From: Evernia prunastri
Lineage: Eukaryota > Ascomycota > Lecanoromycetes > Lecanorales > Parmeliaceae
DNA: 64,000 nucleotides
Direction of reading: 5' to 3'
Assembly (NCBI GenBank): GCA_003184365.1
Contig: NKYR01000038.1
Coordinates: forward strand, 248,001 to 312,000
Below, piece by piece: positions 45,095 to 56,137 of this stretch. Made by a program: the position numbers and the translations under genes. How positions within the stretch are numbered: position 1 is the stretch's first letter; every line of letters starts with the position of its first letter. The notes under the pieces were generated by a model. That model worked only from the letters and a program-made list of their open reading frames with translations, was not told the origin of the DNA and did not search any database.

Positions 45095-46218
45095 CTTGAA
45101 TTGGTCCTTCGGTGTACGAACGCCTTTCCGAGGAATTATCGATGAACTGGACAGTGTGATCGATATGTGGGGATGCTAGGGTACTAATGGTACAGTGGCG
45201 ATGAAGTTCGATATATCCTTCTCAACTATCGTCGCACGGATTGAAAGGCAAAGCTAAAGATTTCTTAGCAGTTATCGGATGAAAGACGGCGCTGGTCCAA
45301 AGATGGAGGACTTTGATCACGAAGTCGTATGGTCTTCTGGAAGCGGAAGCTCTAGAACAGGGTCAGATATGAGTGATCAGACTTGGGAAAGCTGATCAAG
45401 AGATCCACTGAAGACTGGTCCCTATGATAGAGCTGGTCCAGAGCCGCATTGCGTTGCATGAGGTGGAAAGGCGAACTAAACAAGGCAGATTTAGGCAGGC
45501 ACTCCCGCCTTCCTCTTTGTTCCCTTCTTGAGAGATACTGAAACAGTTCACTATGGGGACAATTGGTCAAGTACGGGCCCAACGAGTGATAGCCTCGCCC
45601 GAATACCTAGGGCCTGCGTTGAATGCCCACTTAGGCTGGTAACTGCATATATTTGCTAAAGTTGTTTCAGTATATTGTTTAGATTATAGGGGACTGGTAG
45701 ATGAGTGCTAGAAGGAAATTAAGGATCCGTACAATCACCCAACAGTATCTGTATCCTGGCTTGACGGATGCGAGCAAATGGCTATGTGATCCTTGTACTG
45801 GAGAAGCCATGCTGACAGAGTTATTGGCTACTGTGGGACCACCATCCTGAAGATCCGAAGATTAGCAATGACACGGCTCCGACGTCCAGATAAATCGGTT
45901 GCCCAATCCAAAGCAGAAAGAATTTCGTTGTTCACAGCAGCTGTTTGGCCTCCCTTGACCCTCCCTTGACAGCTGGAGTCTCACTGCGGAAAATAACTTT
46001 TAGGAAACCACGCGTGCTACAGCTTTGCAAAACACTAGTCTAAAGCACTCGTCGTGACCGCGGTATTGCAAGCTGAGGATGCAGTGGACTCACCATCTTC
46101 TCTCTTCTTCCCCTGTCTGAGGAAATCGCAGCAGTCTAAAATCGCATGAGTTGATCCCGAACGCCGCATTTCCAAAAGAGATGTGAACTTGGTAGTACTA
46201 AAATGCTAGAACATGCTG
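45095..46218. other. No recognisable gene
   Basis: Only short frames without motifs occur on either strand. Confidence 0.4.
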
Positions 46219-46964
46219 CTATGCCGATGATTGTGTCAAAGCGCTCACACATGTGCTGCCCTTTGAATCCCAAAATACTGGTAACTTGGTTTGATGAAAA
46301 AGCTCCAACATTCGAATGCCAATATTAGTCTCCAACTCAGTCCCATCTCTAGCAATCTTGACGTCTCGGTTTGCGTTCCAGGGAATTTTTAGGCCCCTCG
46401 TACGATTAAATGGCAAAGAAGTCGTTGATATCCACTTAATCTCGAAGGAACTACTGAGACTCCACTCCTTGTCCTTTGCGCGATCCACACTTTCCCAGTC
46501 ACTTCCGATATTGAAGTGTTCTTTGAGCTTCACGATATCTGTACTAAAAGGTAGACTGCCAACCCAGAGCACGTGATCTGACTGTCGAGGCTTCCTTGGT
46601 GGTCCACGAAGGACACCTGGTTTGATGCTTGCGGTCGTGCTCGTGCTATCGGCGTGGGTGACTACGATGGCCCTTAACAGGCGATTGAGCTTTGGAAGGA
46701 ATTCTTACCGATGGGATGATGAAGGCTCCTAAGACTGCCAGTGTAATTGCTGTTGATGAATGGTGATGGCTGTTGTGTTGGAGAATGAAAATGGCCGGTG
46801 CACGGGTAAAGGTTGGGCGCAGAAGATGGAAAATTTGGTGAAGATGCATACTGAAAAGGAGGACATTCCGGACAAAAGTGACTAAGATCGTGAGGGAAAA
46901 GGGACATGGTGTTCCAAGAAAAACCTTGGGGGCGTTTCTGATAGGGCGGCAGAGGTTGCATCAT
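46219..46964 (-). pseudogene. YTH/RRM RNA-binding protein, internally deleted copy
   Basis: The family (fungal Mmi1/Pho92-type m6A readers with an RRM-like region and YTH domain) reads RKPRQ..HALWVGNLPP...LK.HF at its RRM start. Here RKPRQSDHVLWVGSLPFST then DIVKLKEHFN is followed immediately by SSFEIKWISTTSLPFNRTRG, LKIPWNANRDVKIARDGTEL and the ending of a YTH domain. Most of the RRM and the first part of YTH, including the usual Trp cage residues, are therefore missing, yet the frame is kept. The 5' part (MMQPLPPYQKRPQG..., 46964 onward) is Pro/Ser-rich; its junction to the rest does not splice cleanly in my reading. Confidence 0.75.
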
Positions 46965-47064
46965 GTGCTGAGACTGATGATCTTATTGCGTAGGGTAGAC
47001 TTGGTCAGGGAAGGGAGCATGGCAGGGATGTTGATGAGGGACGCCTTGCAGCATCTGCTGTGAC

Positions 47065-48239
47065 TGCTCAGTGGCACGCATGGCGGGGCTTGACCAGGTA
47101 TACTGAAGGCAGCCCGGATATTCCTGATAATCCATTGTAACAAATTCTTTCCTAAACCTACCTTAATGATGATACGGTTGTAAAATCTTGTAGTTTAGTA
47201 GTATAAGGAAGGCATATTGAATTCTGGGAGTCCCATAATAACAATACTGATATTTATGTATTTGTAGTTAAGTGAATACACTCAATCGAAAGCTGGTGGG
47301 GGGGGGGATTGAGTCCTTTGCCCTGTTGCCGTTGCACCCAGCGGAAAGCATTCCAACGTGATGCAGCCTACCCTGCTCAGTGTTAAGACAACAGTTACGG
47401 AAATAACTGCAGTAACTGTTAATCTAATCGGAGGTGCACCATGGAGTGTAGAAGGAAGAAATTCAGAGTATCATTACCTATTTTCCCTATTCTCTGACTA
47501 CCAACTTGAATACCCCGAGAACGAATGTCTTGATGAGATAAATTCTTGCTTTCTGGATTATTCTACTCGACTAAATTTGAAATTCACTTAGCAAAGTTGT
47601 AAGCACAACTTGCACCATTGAAGAATTATCCCACGTATTCAGATTGAAAGGACGCTTAGATGACGACGTAAGGCGTAAAGAATAAGCAGGGGTTCCCTCT
47701 TCGATCACTCGCTCGGATACTTTGACAGTTTGGCGCCTGGGCCTTATGGGTCCATCCGTCGACGATCTAGCGTCTTCCTTAAACCAAAGTCTAGACCCTT
47801 TATTAGAGGCGTTATCAAAACCAGAATAGGATTGACTTTATGTCATAATCTGTACCTACCCGGGATATAAACAATTATTCAACTCAAACAAGCAGGGGCT
47901 TATCTTAACAAGGAGTCTAACGCCGTTTATAGATATCAGAGCCTTTGCTTTAATCACTTCGTTGACGATGTCGTCGATAAAGCGTTTTTAAGTAATCTAT
48001 AATCGTATAACAGGGTCAGTATGGAAGGTAATGGAAGTAGAGGCAGAATAGAAATGGAGGTTCGACCATTTAATAAGCCTCAACAAAATCCAAAACTTCG
48101 GAACAGGCGAAACGATTCACGTCTGGTTCCGTGCATAGCGGTAGCACAAAGTGAGCTACTTCACGTTCTGACACCGCCTCGCCTCGCCTTCTAGCTTGGG
48201 GCGTTTTCGATAGGCACATATTACTGCAGGCACTATATT
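47065..48239. other. No recognisable gene
   Basis: Contains a G run at about 47299-47308 and A/T-rich tracts. I see no supported gene. Confidence 0.4.
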
Positions 48240-48740
48240 CAGCAGAGATCTACATAACAACCTAAACCACGTTACAGGCGTCAGCAGCACTCTTCCCCTC
48301 GTCAACGTTCAGACCCACTGTTTCACGGTCGTGCGTCGTCGGATTAGGTTGGGACTTTTCACCGGGCAAAGGGTTCGACGCTGAGCTCGAGTTAACGACG
48401 ATCGATATATCCCGTATACCAAGTCTATTAACCGACGATATTATAGAAAGTAATGCTAGGTGAAGCAATAATGTATCGACACTTAATAGAGTATGATCTA
48501 GAAATAAAATGGAAGGCATGCAAAACTGGAGGGTGGGTGTGCTGCTCCGGAGCCTCTAGACTCTACGCAGCTTTGTTCCTAATCTGATTCCGTGCATTAG
48601 TAGTGCTATAGGGACGGTAGGTGGGGCTTAGTGCCTGCATCCCCGCCTTCGACCGTTCTTCCGGCTCAAACCCCCTCTAATCCTGGCGCACCTACCAGTT
48701 CTAGCTCCCTGCCAGTATCTCCGTTTATTGCCGATCGTCT
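48240..48740. repeat. Low-copy duplicated segment, copy 1 (partner 52222-52735)
   Basis: Shared phrases with the partner include CGTCAACGTTCAGACCCACT, TTCACGGTCGTGCGTCGTCG, CCTGCATCCCCGCCTTCGAC and CCGTTCTTCCGGCTCAAACC. A minus-strand frame in both copies starts MPS.LFLDHTL and reads a hydrophobic leader (LLLHLALLSIISSV; LLSLALLSTMLSV) followed by a short Ser/Pro-rich tail. Both frames could be remnants of a small secreted protein gene, but neither is long enough to be sure. Confidence 0.7.
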
Positions 48741-49905
48741 TGATCAGAGCGGATAACGCAATGTCTTGAAAATTCTTATTGAAGTCTTTATAGATACCGT
48801 GGAGTCTATTAAAATCGAACAAGATGATCTAGGGACGGTATTTAGGTACAGCTGTTTTCAGTCGAAGGCTCGTCATTGGGTAGATGTGATACAATATCAT
48901 TTTCGTACGTTAGACTTGCTTGTGGATCTGATTGGGCTCTATACATCAATGCGGCTATGGCTAACAATGGTCCTGTGAATGGCATCATATGGCTGTGACA
49001 AAATTGGTCGGCTGTAAGGGCTTGTAGGACACGAAGTGCTGAGATTTGGAAAGCTGAGGCGGCTTTGAAGACGCGTTAGTCTCGCATGCCAGTGATCTGT
49101 TTAAGATCCTCCTACTGGACTTGCTCTTCATTGGACAACTATATCGGGATCTACTCAATACTCGTTGCGGATACCGTGAACAAGAGGTCAGAGCCATCAA
49201 AGCTTTAAGCGAACATTGATATTAAAGTCTCTCAAAGACAACTTCGAAGGATCCGATCATCAAGACCCCTTTTGAAAGCCAAAGCAGCTGGATACAAAAC
49301 CACTGATTCTTCTTGCCATTATTCCTCACCAACTTTCGATCGTGCTGCGACCTGTTGATAGCTCCCCAACGCAAAGCCCTCAAAAAGTCCCCGCAGCAAC
49401 TTATAAGCCATACCACACCATCATTGCTAGCAAGTCCTATTTAGCTGTAGGCCAAACTTGCTCGCACGGTTAGCCTTAAATAAACAAACGTAAGTAAGAC
49501 TTCTGCTGATCATAACTGGATTCGCTTATCCTCCTCGGTAGCTCGGAAGTGAAAACCCCCTGATGGGGATGGAAAGGACCTCTGATAACGCCACGGGACT
49601 TGTCCACAAAGGCTTACACAAAATTACGGCGTTTGAGCAAGAAGGGGTATGGAGACAGCACGACCAGAGTTCACCTCGCACACAAAAGTGCGAAAGTTGG
49701 TATGTCAATCTTAGTAAGAAAGGATCCGATTTCATGTCAGTAGAACCTGAAACCGGAGGCGGCTTCTGGCGTCCATTTTTGCATTGGCTATTATGCGGTC
49801 GATGGATGGCGGATGTGAATTAGCCCAACCCGTTCTTGCAGTTGTGATGCTGCTCAACTCTTGCTACTGTAAAAACCCCTTTGCCTTCTAGTCGCTAGCC
49901 ATACA
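48741..49905. other. No recognisable gene
   Basis: There are only short frames, none with a motif. Confidence 0.4.
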
Positions 49906-50217
49906 ATGAATACTCCCCAGCGGCCCGTAGATTGGGTTGACGACATGACTCATTTCGTTCAGGCTCTGATTCCAGAGGGCGAAGACACTGAAAGTATAAC
50001 GATCGTGTTTAAGACCGAATATTCAGAGATGGCGGGTAAATATCAAAATCGGTGGCGTTTAGATACGCAGGGAAGTCGTACTGGTGGGACGTTCTTGGAG
50101 GCCAGGAGTGGTTTAATTGCCGGGAGTTCCAGCAGGAAACACGGACGGTGGAATGGGGGATACCTTGTATTTGAACGTGCAATTTTGACAATGATCAGCG
50201 TAAAAATCAAGGAGTGA
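49906..50217 (+). CDS. Hypothetical 103-aa protein
   Basis: The frame MNTPQRPVDWVDDMTHFVQA runs to ...ILTMISVKIKE without a recognised domain. Acidic N-terminus, basic and Gly/Arg-rich middle. It sits among duplicated segments, and no intron or partner copy supports it. Low confidence that it is a gene. Confidence 0.3.
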   Translation: MNTPQRPVDWVDDMTHFVQALIPEGEDTESITIVFKTEYSEMAGKYQNRWRLDTQGSRTGGTFLEARSGLIAGSSSRKHGRWNGGYLVFERAILTMISVKIKE

Positions 50218-50518
50218 CGGAGTACATACGACATCCTAGCGAAATGGTTGGGGTTAGAGATCGGCCTTGTGAGCGGGGCTGGGGTAATTTGTAAGAGCCT
50301 GATGTTGAGGAGGGCGAGGAAGAGGAGGACGCTGAGTGGCATGAGGCTTGGAAGAGGCTAAAGGGTACATAGATATGGGGTATGTAGACGAGGCGGTAGA
50401 AATTTGCGATGAATTTGGAATATGATGACGAATGTTTTTCGACAGAGGACGTGGTTACATTTGCGTGGGCAAGGAGGGCTAGAACGAGAGTTACAGGTAC
50501 TAGAATTTTGTTGAATGA

Positions 50519-50632
50519 TGGAATAGGCCTAACGCTGGACCCTGCTTTTTAGCAGAAAGAAGAAAAACTAGTTTAGCTATAGAAGCCTGATTCAGCTGTA
50601 ACGATTAGTGTCAAAGCTCTATGTGGCACGTA
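50519..50632. repeat. Short duplicated segment (partner 52027-52135)
   Basis: GCTGGACCCTGC, TAGAAGCCTGATTCAGCTGT and ATTAGTGTCAAAGCTCTAT recur with few changes at 52041-52130, in the same orientation. Confidence 0.75.
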
Positions 50633-50730
50633 GATAAAGGAAAGCCCCCCCCCGTCTTCTTCTTCCTTTCACTCATGAAAAAAACATATATCCTCGTTAC
50701 ATCTTCTTGGCGGACGGCTGGGACGTAAAC

Positions 50731-51515
50731 ATGCCTTTCATTGAAGAGCGCCGTGGAATAACAGGGCGGCGTAATTTTGTGAATGATGATTGGAGAGAAT
50801 TTTTACCAGGTCAATGCCCGCTGGCCCGAATGATATTGCCGTATTTGGTCCCATTGCATCGACAGCTGGTTAGCAGTGGCCGCGTTTCCTTACGACGTCG
50901 ACCCGTCTTGTTGAAATTGAGGATTATGATGACTACATGTCTGTCCCCGCCGTTCTCGCTGTTCTGATGGCGTCGAGTGTGAACACGAATGACGATCGGT
51001 AATTGGAAGACAGCGCTCTGATCGCCACTTTGAAGGGATTCGAAAGTGGTAGGGTGACGCCGTATAGGCACGATGAAGACCACGGATGGAGGAAACACTG
51101 TCTGATGGCGCGGATCGACCTTGGTGTCGTCGGTGACATGTGGTCGGCAAACACGTCGACGTTTAGGACGCGATTTTTCTGTTCCGTTGGGGCACCGGCC
51201 GAGGGGAACGTGTCGAGGGTAGGCGACACAGTTGACCGATGCGGAGTGCAAAGTTTGAAAGACATATTTTATGTGGTGACGGGAGCTCGGACGCCTAGGG
51301 ATACGTGCGTTGTACATCCTTGGGAGAGGTCATCGGCGGTGGACCTCATTCCCACCGGACGGGAGGAGGTTCTCACTTGGGATCACGAGTGTCCTACCGT
51401 GGACTCGGCGGAGTGTTGGGTGGAGATGTGCGACCATCTGATGGGAGTGATTCCCTTGATTGGAAGGATACGTCGCCCCAACGGGAGGGACGGAACGATG
51501 GTAGATGAATCTTAG
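50731..51515 (+). pseudogene. Unidentified coding-like region with breaks
   Basis: A first frame starts MPFIEERRGITGRRNFVNDD and includes LPGQCPLARMILPYLVPLHR. A second frame reads LVEIEDYDDYMSVPAVLAVL then MASSVNTNDDR. It meets TAA at 50999 and continues in the same frame as LEDSALIATLKGFESGRVTP to a stop at 51513. The long open parts look coding, and TAA is one C-to-T change from CAA. I recognise no family; an unseen intron is the alternative explanation. Confidence 0.35.
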
Positions 51516-52026
51516 ATTAGATAGAATAGGAAAGAAGAAAGGAAATATGAACTTTAGATTGGCCAGAATAGGAAAGGAAGGAACGAGACGAAATGAAATG
51601 AGATGTTACGATCTCGATTGGAGCGAAGTGACGGCTATGTTGAGATTGACGAAGAAGAAAAGACGGAATGGGGTGACCGACGGTTGATTGAGTGGATGGA
51701 TGGGAAAGGAGAAGATGATGGAAAGGAGGGTGAAGTTGTGTTTACGTGAGCAAGGGGGGACCAACCAGGCAGGTAGGGGAACCTTGGCCCCATGGGTGAA
51801 GCGACGGCTGAACCTGCGTTCCAGGAAAAAAATGTGCCAGCCTTTTTGATTCCTCTGAAATACTGGAACATGGAACGCAGAGAAACTTTCCATAGTAAAA
51901 GAGGTGGTTTGACTGATTCATCATCCCTACCTCGCTCCCCTATATGCCGACTGGAACTTGATGTTAGCGTCACGTCCCACAGCTGCTGGAACGCAGTCTA
52001 TCGCTGAACCAGAATTCTTTTGCATT

Positions 52027-52735
52027 CTATTCTAAGCCTAGTGCTGGACCCTGCATTTTAAAAAACCAAAAAAAGTGGTTTGGCTGTAGAAGCCAGGTTC
52101 AGCTGTAACAATTAGTGTCAAAGCTCTATTTGTCCCAGAGCAACACATATCGTCGTGAGCGAAGTGAAGCCGACGACGCGATTGCCGTGTATTTGGACAT
52201 GTAATTTTGACAATTATATTCAGCAAAGATCTACCCAGCAACCCAAACGATGCTGAAGAATGCAGACAGTAGCAGCACTCTGCGCTTGTCAACGTTTGGA
52301 CCCACTGTTCCACGGTCGTGCGTCGTCGAATTGACGTGGGATTTTCTCACCTGCTCCCGGCAAAGGTACGACGCTTTCTGAGCTTGGGTCACCGATGATC
52401 AATATATCTCGTTTACTAAATGTATCAACCGACAGCATTGTGGAAAGTAGTGCTAGAGAAAGCAATACTGCATCGACCCTTGATAGAGTGTGATCCAGAA
52501 ATAAAGTAGAAGGCACCCAAATCCGGAGGGTTGGGTGATGCTCCGGAACCTCTAGACTCTACTGTTGTAGTGCATTAGTAGCGCTGTAGGGATTGTGGGT
52601 GGGGCTTAGCGCCTGCATCCCCGCCTTCGACCGTTCTTCTGGCTCAAACCCCCCCCAATCCTGGCGCACCTGCCAATTCTGGCACTCCCCTCCAAATCTG
52701 GCTCCCTGCCAGTATCGGACATTACCAGTATCGCC
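52027..52735. repeat. Composite of duplicated segments (partners at 50519 and 48240)
   Basis: The first about 110 bases match 50519-50632 and the remainder, from about 52222, matches 48240-48740. The same two units are about 2.3 kb apart and in the opposite order elsewhere, so the copies arose by piecewise duplication, not one event. Confidence 0.7.
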
Positions 52736-52769
52736 GTATACTGTCGCTTGATTCTAGGGAACGATAATG

Positions 52770-53020
52770 TTCATGCATCGAACCCGTTATAGAAATAGTT
52801 TGGGTTCGGTAAATGAATAGATGGTCGGATAAATCTAACAAAGCATAGCGTTTCTTTATGCATGGTTTCAAGCTATCTCTTCCGCGCTAGACAGTTCCCC
52901 ACTGTTTCTTCGCCGTAGAAACCGCCACGGTCGAAACCGGGCGTGTCGGAAGAGCCACATCTATGATGACACCTATATTAGCCCAGACAAGATTGTCGTT
53001 TTCCAACAATGTAACTTTAA
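52770..53020. repeat. Low-copy duplicated segment (partner 39175-39640)
   Basis: ATGCATCGAACCCGTTATAG, TAGATGGTCGGATAAAT, GCATAGCGTTTCTTTATGCA and GCCACATCTATGATGACACC match the earlier copy with mainly transition differences. Confidence 0.7.
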
Positions 53021-53186
53021 TTTTAAATCTAAGCAGAACAAGAGAACAAGGATGACGATCTCCAGATCATGTGGGTAGGATTGATGCTATGGAAGATGGA
53101 TAGCTGGCCGACTAGATGACCCAGCCAAGACGTACTACGGTTAACTAGGAAACCCCACTCACTCGAGAAGCAGCAGCGACACAGGA

Positions 53187-54044
53187 CACCAGCTGGTTTT
53201 GGGGCAATTTGCAATCATTACAGAAGAAGTAGGCGACATCTTCTCCGCGCCCCCAAACAGTATCCTAATCCGTACGTTTCCACCTACCTCCTTCCCCCCA
53301 AAACCCGTCCGGCCCCACTGACCACGTTCCAAAGACACCTGCAATGCCCGCGGCGCCTGGGGCTCCGGGGTAGCCGTCGTTTTCAAACAGAAGTACCCCT
53401 ACGCCTTCCGCCAATATCAAGCATACTGTCTCTCACCGCCCGCGGGCTCCAAGCTCTCCGTCAAACAACACCAAGCCAGTCTCCTAGGCACGGCCCTACT
53501 CACTCCTCCACCCACTGCAACAAACCAGCGACAAGCATCGAAGACACCTCACTACATAGCCTGCCTATTCACCTCTCTCGACTACGGAAAAAGGGTCTCG
53601 CCCCCGGAGGAAATCGTGGAAAACACAAGAAAGGCGCTCGAAAACCTAGCGAAACAAGTTGCAGAGATGAGAGCAGCGGGTGAAGAGGTGGGCAAGTGCT
53701 GTCCGGTAAGGATCAACAGCGGAAGGTTTGGTGTCGAGTGGCAGAAGACGAAGGCGGTTTTAGAGGCTGGAGGACTGGATATCACGGTTGTTAGGCTGGA
53801 GGTAGAGCAGAAAGCAGATGGGGCAGACACTGCAGCAGGTGGGCAGCCTCCTGTCAAGGATGAGAGTGAGAAAGCAAAAGGTGAGAAATGTGCCGTGGGA
53901 ACCAATGCAAGGCGGTCCAATCGTTGGACGTCGGGTCGAACGAAGGCTAAGGGTCCGTTTGAAAAACAGACACGCGGGGTGAAGAGGAGGGTTGAGAAGG
54001 ATTTTGAGTACCAGTTACTAGACAGATCTAGAAGTCGTTCGTAA
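53187..54044 (+). pseudogene. Macrodomain (Poa1-like ADP-ribose phosphatase) protein, 5' end replaced
   Basis: Poa1-type macrodomains remove phosphate or ADP-ribose from ADP-ribose derivatives. Exon 1 ends at 53271 and exon 2 is 53335-54044 (GTACGT to TTCCAAAG, phase 1). The fold is clear: ITEEVGDIFSAPPNSILI, HTCNARGAWGSGVAVVFKQK (ligand loop), SLLGTALLTPP, HYIACLFTSLDYG, then SPPEEIVENTRKALENLAKQ. The C-terminal extension is Lys/Arg-rich. There is no ATG in frame before exon 1; instead the frame runs into a 49-bp piece of the DUF7924-type gene (see findings). The catalytic core is intact, so a missed 5' exon could still make it functional. Confidence 0.7.
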
Positions 54045-54731
54045 GGTGCGTGAGATTCTCGCGCATTAGCAGACTTATTGGGCTTCTTGCACGTGTTATA
54101 CGCGTTGATGGCCTCCTTCAGTCGTTCTTCGATGGCTGCATATGACATATGCATAAACGCTGGAGCCCTATGGGCATAGTGCTCGGGCGTCTGTTGGAAT
54201 TTGCACCACTCAGCCCTATCGCTTGTGTATGGCTCGAGATCGTCTGAGAAAGTTGTAGGGCCTCGTGTTGCCCCAAACCCAGACCCCACGCTCGCCAGCA
54301 CGACGCGAGAGCTGGCCGTTTTCTGGAAAAAGTGAGGACGGTAATGATAGACAAAAAGTCAAGTTCAGCAAAAGAGCGTACAGTGAAAGCAATAGAGAAG
54401 GGAATATGGTCGCTGTGGATCACAAATTGAGCTATAGAAACCCACGAAAGGAGTGGACGCGTTCGAAATTGCCTCGAGCCGATGAGAGAAAGGTTTGCCC
54501 AGCAAATGTTGGACGTCTCGGTGCAGAATGGCATTATATCTGTCTTCACGGTAAAGGAACATCACTGGCAAAATCATTAAACCTTGCCAAATTCCAGTCC
54601 TGAAACCGTAATACTGAAGCACCCCACAGTAGTCTGATCGAAATGAGCCATCGTGCTTAGCCACCCTTCTACTGAGCCTATATGATTACTTTAGAAAGAC
54701 ATGCAAACCCGGAAATGGAACGAGATCGTTT
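54045..54731. other. No recognisable gene
   Basis: Long but motif-less frames occur on both strands (54118-54549 minus, 54265-54603 plus). I reject them as chance frames. Confidence 0.35.
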
Positions 54732-56137
54732 ATGGACTGCGGAGATACATTGAGATGGGCTATCACGGGCACGCCATTACAGAAGCGTTGGGAGGATCTT
54801 GCTAGCTTACTGAGGTTCCTCAAAGTCTATCCGGACAATAATCTTGGGTCTCTAAAGGCTATGTTGAGACAGAAGATCGCCAATTCTCCGATAAGAAGCA
54901 TGCTTGCATCGATATGCCTGCGTCGGTCCAAGAAGGCTATAGACTTGCCTGAAAGAATTGACAGAATCCACAAGGTCGATTTTGCAGCCCACGAGAACAC
55001 GCATTATGAGTCTTCGAGCGCTTATGTCTCGGGCTGTCTACGAGAGGAAATAAAGAACCCGCTCATTGGGACGTATGCCAACGTCCTCGCGAAAATCAAC
55101 GCCCTTCGTCAGATCTGTAATCTGGGAACAGTATATCAAGGCTATTTATCTGGACCTATTGGTCTTGAGAACCGGGGAACTGCCACTCAATTCCTGTTCG
55201 AAGGTATGCTTTCGGCAGGCTCTGCTATCTGTACTAGATGCAATAGTGATTTGGCCAGAGGAGATGGCAGCGTTCATTCGGATATCAATGACAGCGACCC
55301 AGTCGTGACAGGTCAGCCACGAATGTCTACCTGCGGTGTCTTAGTTTGCGCTTCTTGCTTGCCCTTTTGGAATACATCCGGTACTTTGGATGGCCCGACC
55401 TGTCAACATCAGCCATCTTGCGAATTCGCTGCCATAGATATATCTTGTCCTTTCACCGAGCCAGCATATGTTCCAAAATCTCAACTGCCGGTGAAGATGA
55501 AGGCATTGCAAAAGGATCTTCTCGCATTACCAGAAATGGATAAAAGGTAAGTCTGTGCTATCACGATGTCTATGTATATAACTTCAGTATCTGACATTTT
55601 CTTCAGTATAATTTTTTCCTTTTGGACTAGCACCTTGGACGTTGTCGCGACTGCACTTGATCAAATCAATCTATCATATGCTCGGATCGACGGAACCCTG
55701 CCCATCAAACAGCGACAACACGTTCTCACGTCATTCAACGAAGACTATCATCTCCGAGTCCTGTTAATGTCTCTGCGATGTGGTTTAACAGGGTAAGCAG
55801 CTTTCTCGCTAAGTGAGCATGTTGGGCGTTCTATCATGATCCCGGCACTCGCATGCGTCGAGGGTAATGTCCGAAAGCTGTGACATTACCACTGACCTTT
55901 ACAGATTGAATCTGACCGCTGCAAACCACGTCTTCCTCATGGAGCCGCAATGGAATCCTATGATAGAGGACCAAGCGTTGGACCGCGTCTACAGAATCGG
56001 TCAGAGGAAACAGGTCACAACGACTCGGTACATTGTGAACAAGACCCTGGAAGAGGTATGTTGAAATCATTGCCATATGCCCGCCTTGCTCAGCAGGACT
56101 CAATCTGACTTTGACCCAGAGCATTCGTGCCCAATAA
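54732..56137 (+). pseudogene. SNF2-family helicase (Rad5/Rad16/HLTF-like), 5' truncated
   Basis: Exons: 54732-55546, 55607-55792, 55905-56055, 56120-56137. The sequence enters at helicase motif III (WAITGTPLQKRWEDLASLLR) and then has LRRSKKAIDLPERI. A Cys-rich insert lies between the lobes (CTRCNSDL, CGVLVCASC). Lobe 2 reads IIFSFWTSTLDVV, ARIDGTLPIKQRQHVLTSFN, LRVLLMSLRCGLTGLNLTAA, VFLMEPQWNPMIEDQALDRV and YRIGQRKQV. The ATP-binding motifs I-II are absent and no gene start is present upstream. TAA at 56135 cuts the end (SIRAQ-stop, with NLAEQVF still readable beyond). It cannot be an active ATPase. Confidence 0.85.

Noticed and set aside
47299..47308. Run of G residues
   Set aside because: A simple homopolymer without surrounding structure.
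54118..54603. Overlapping 143-codon and 112-codon frames on opposite strands
   Set aside because: Neither has a recognisable motif, and each appears to be a chance frame between two gene fragments.
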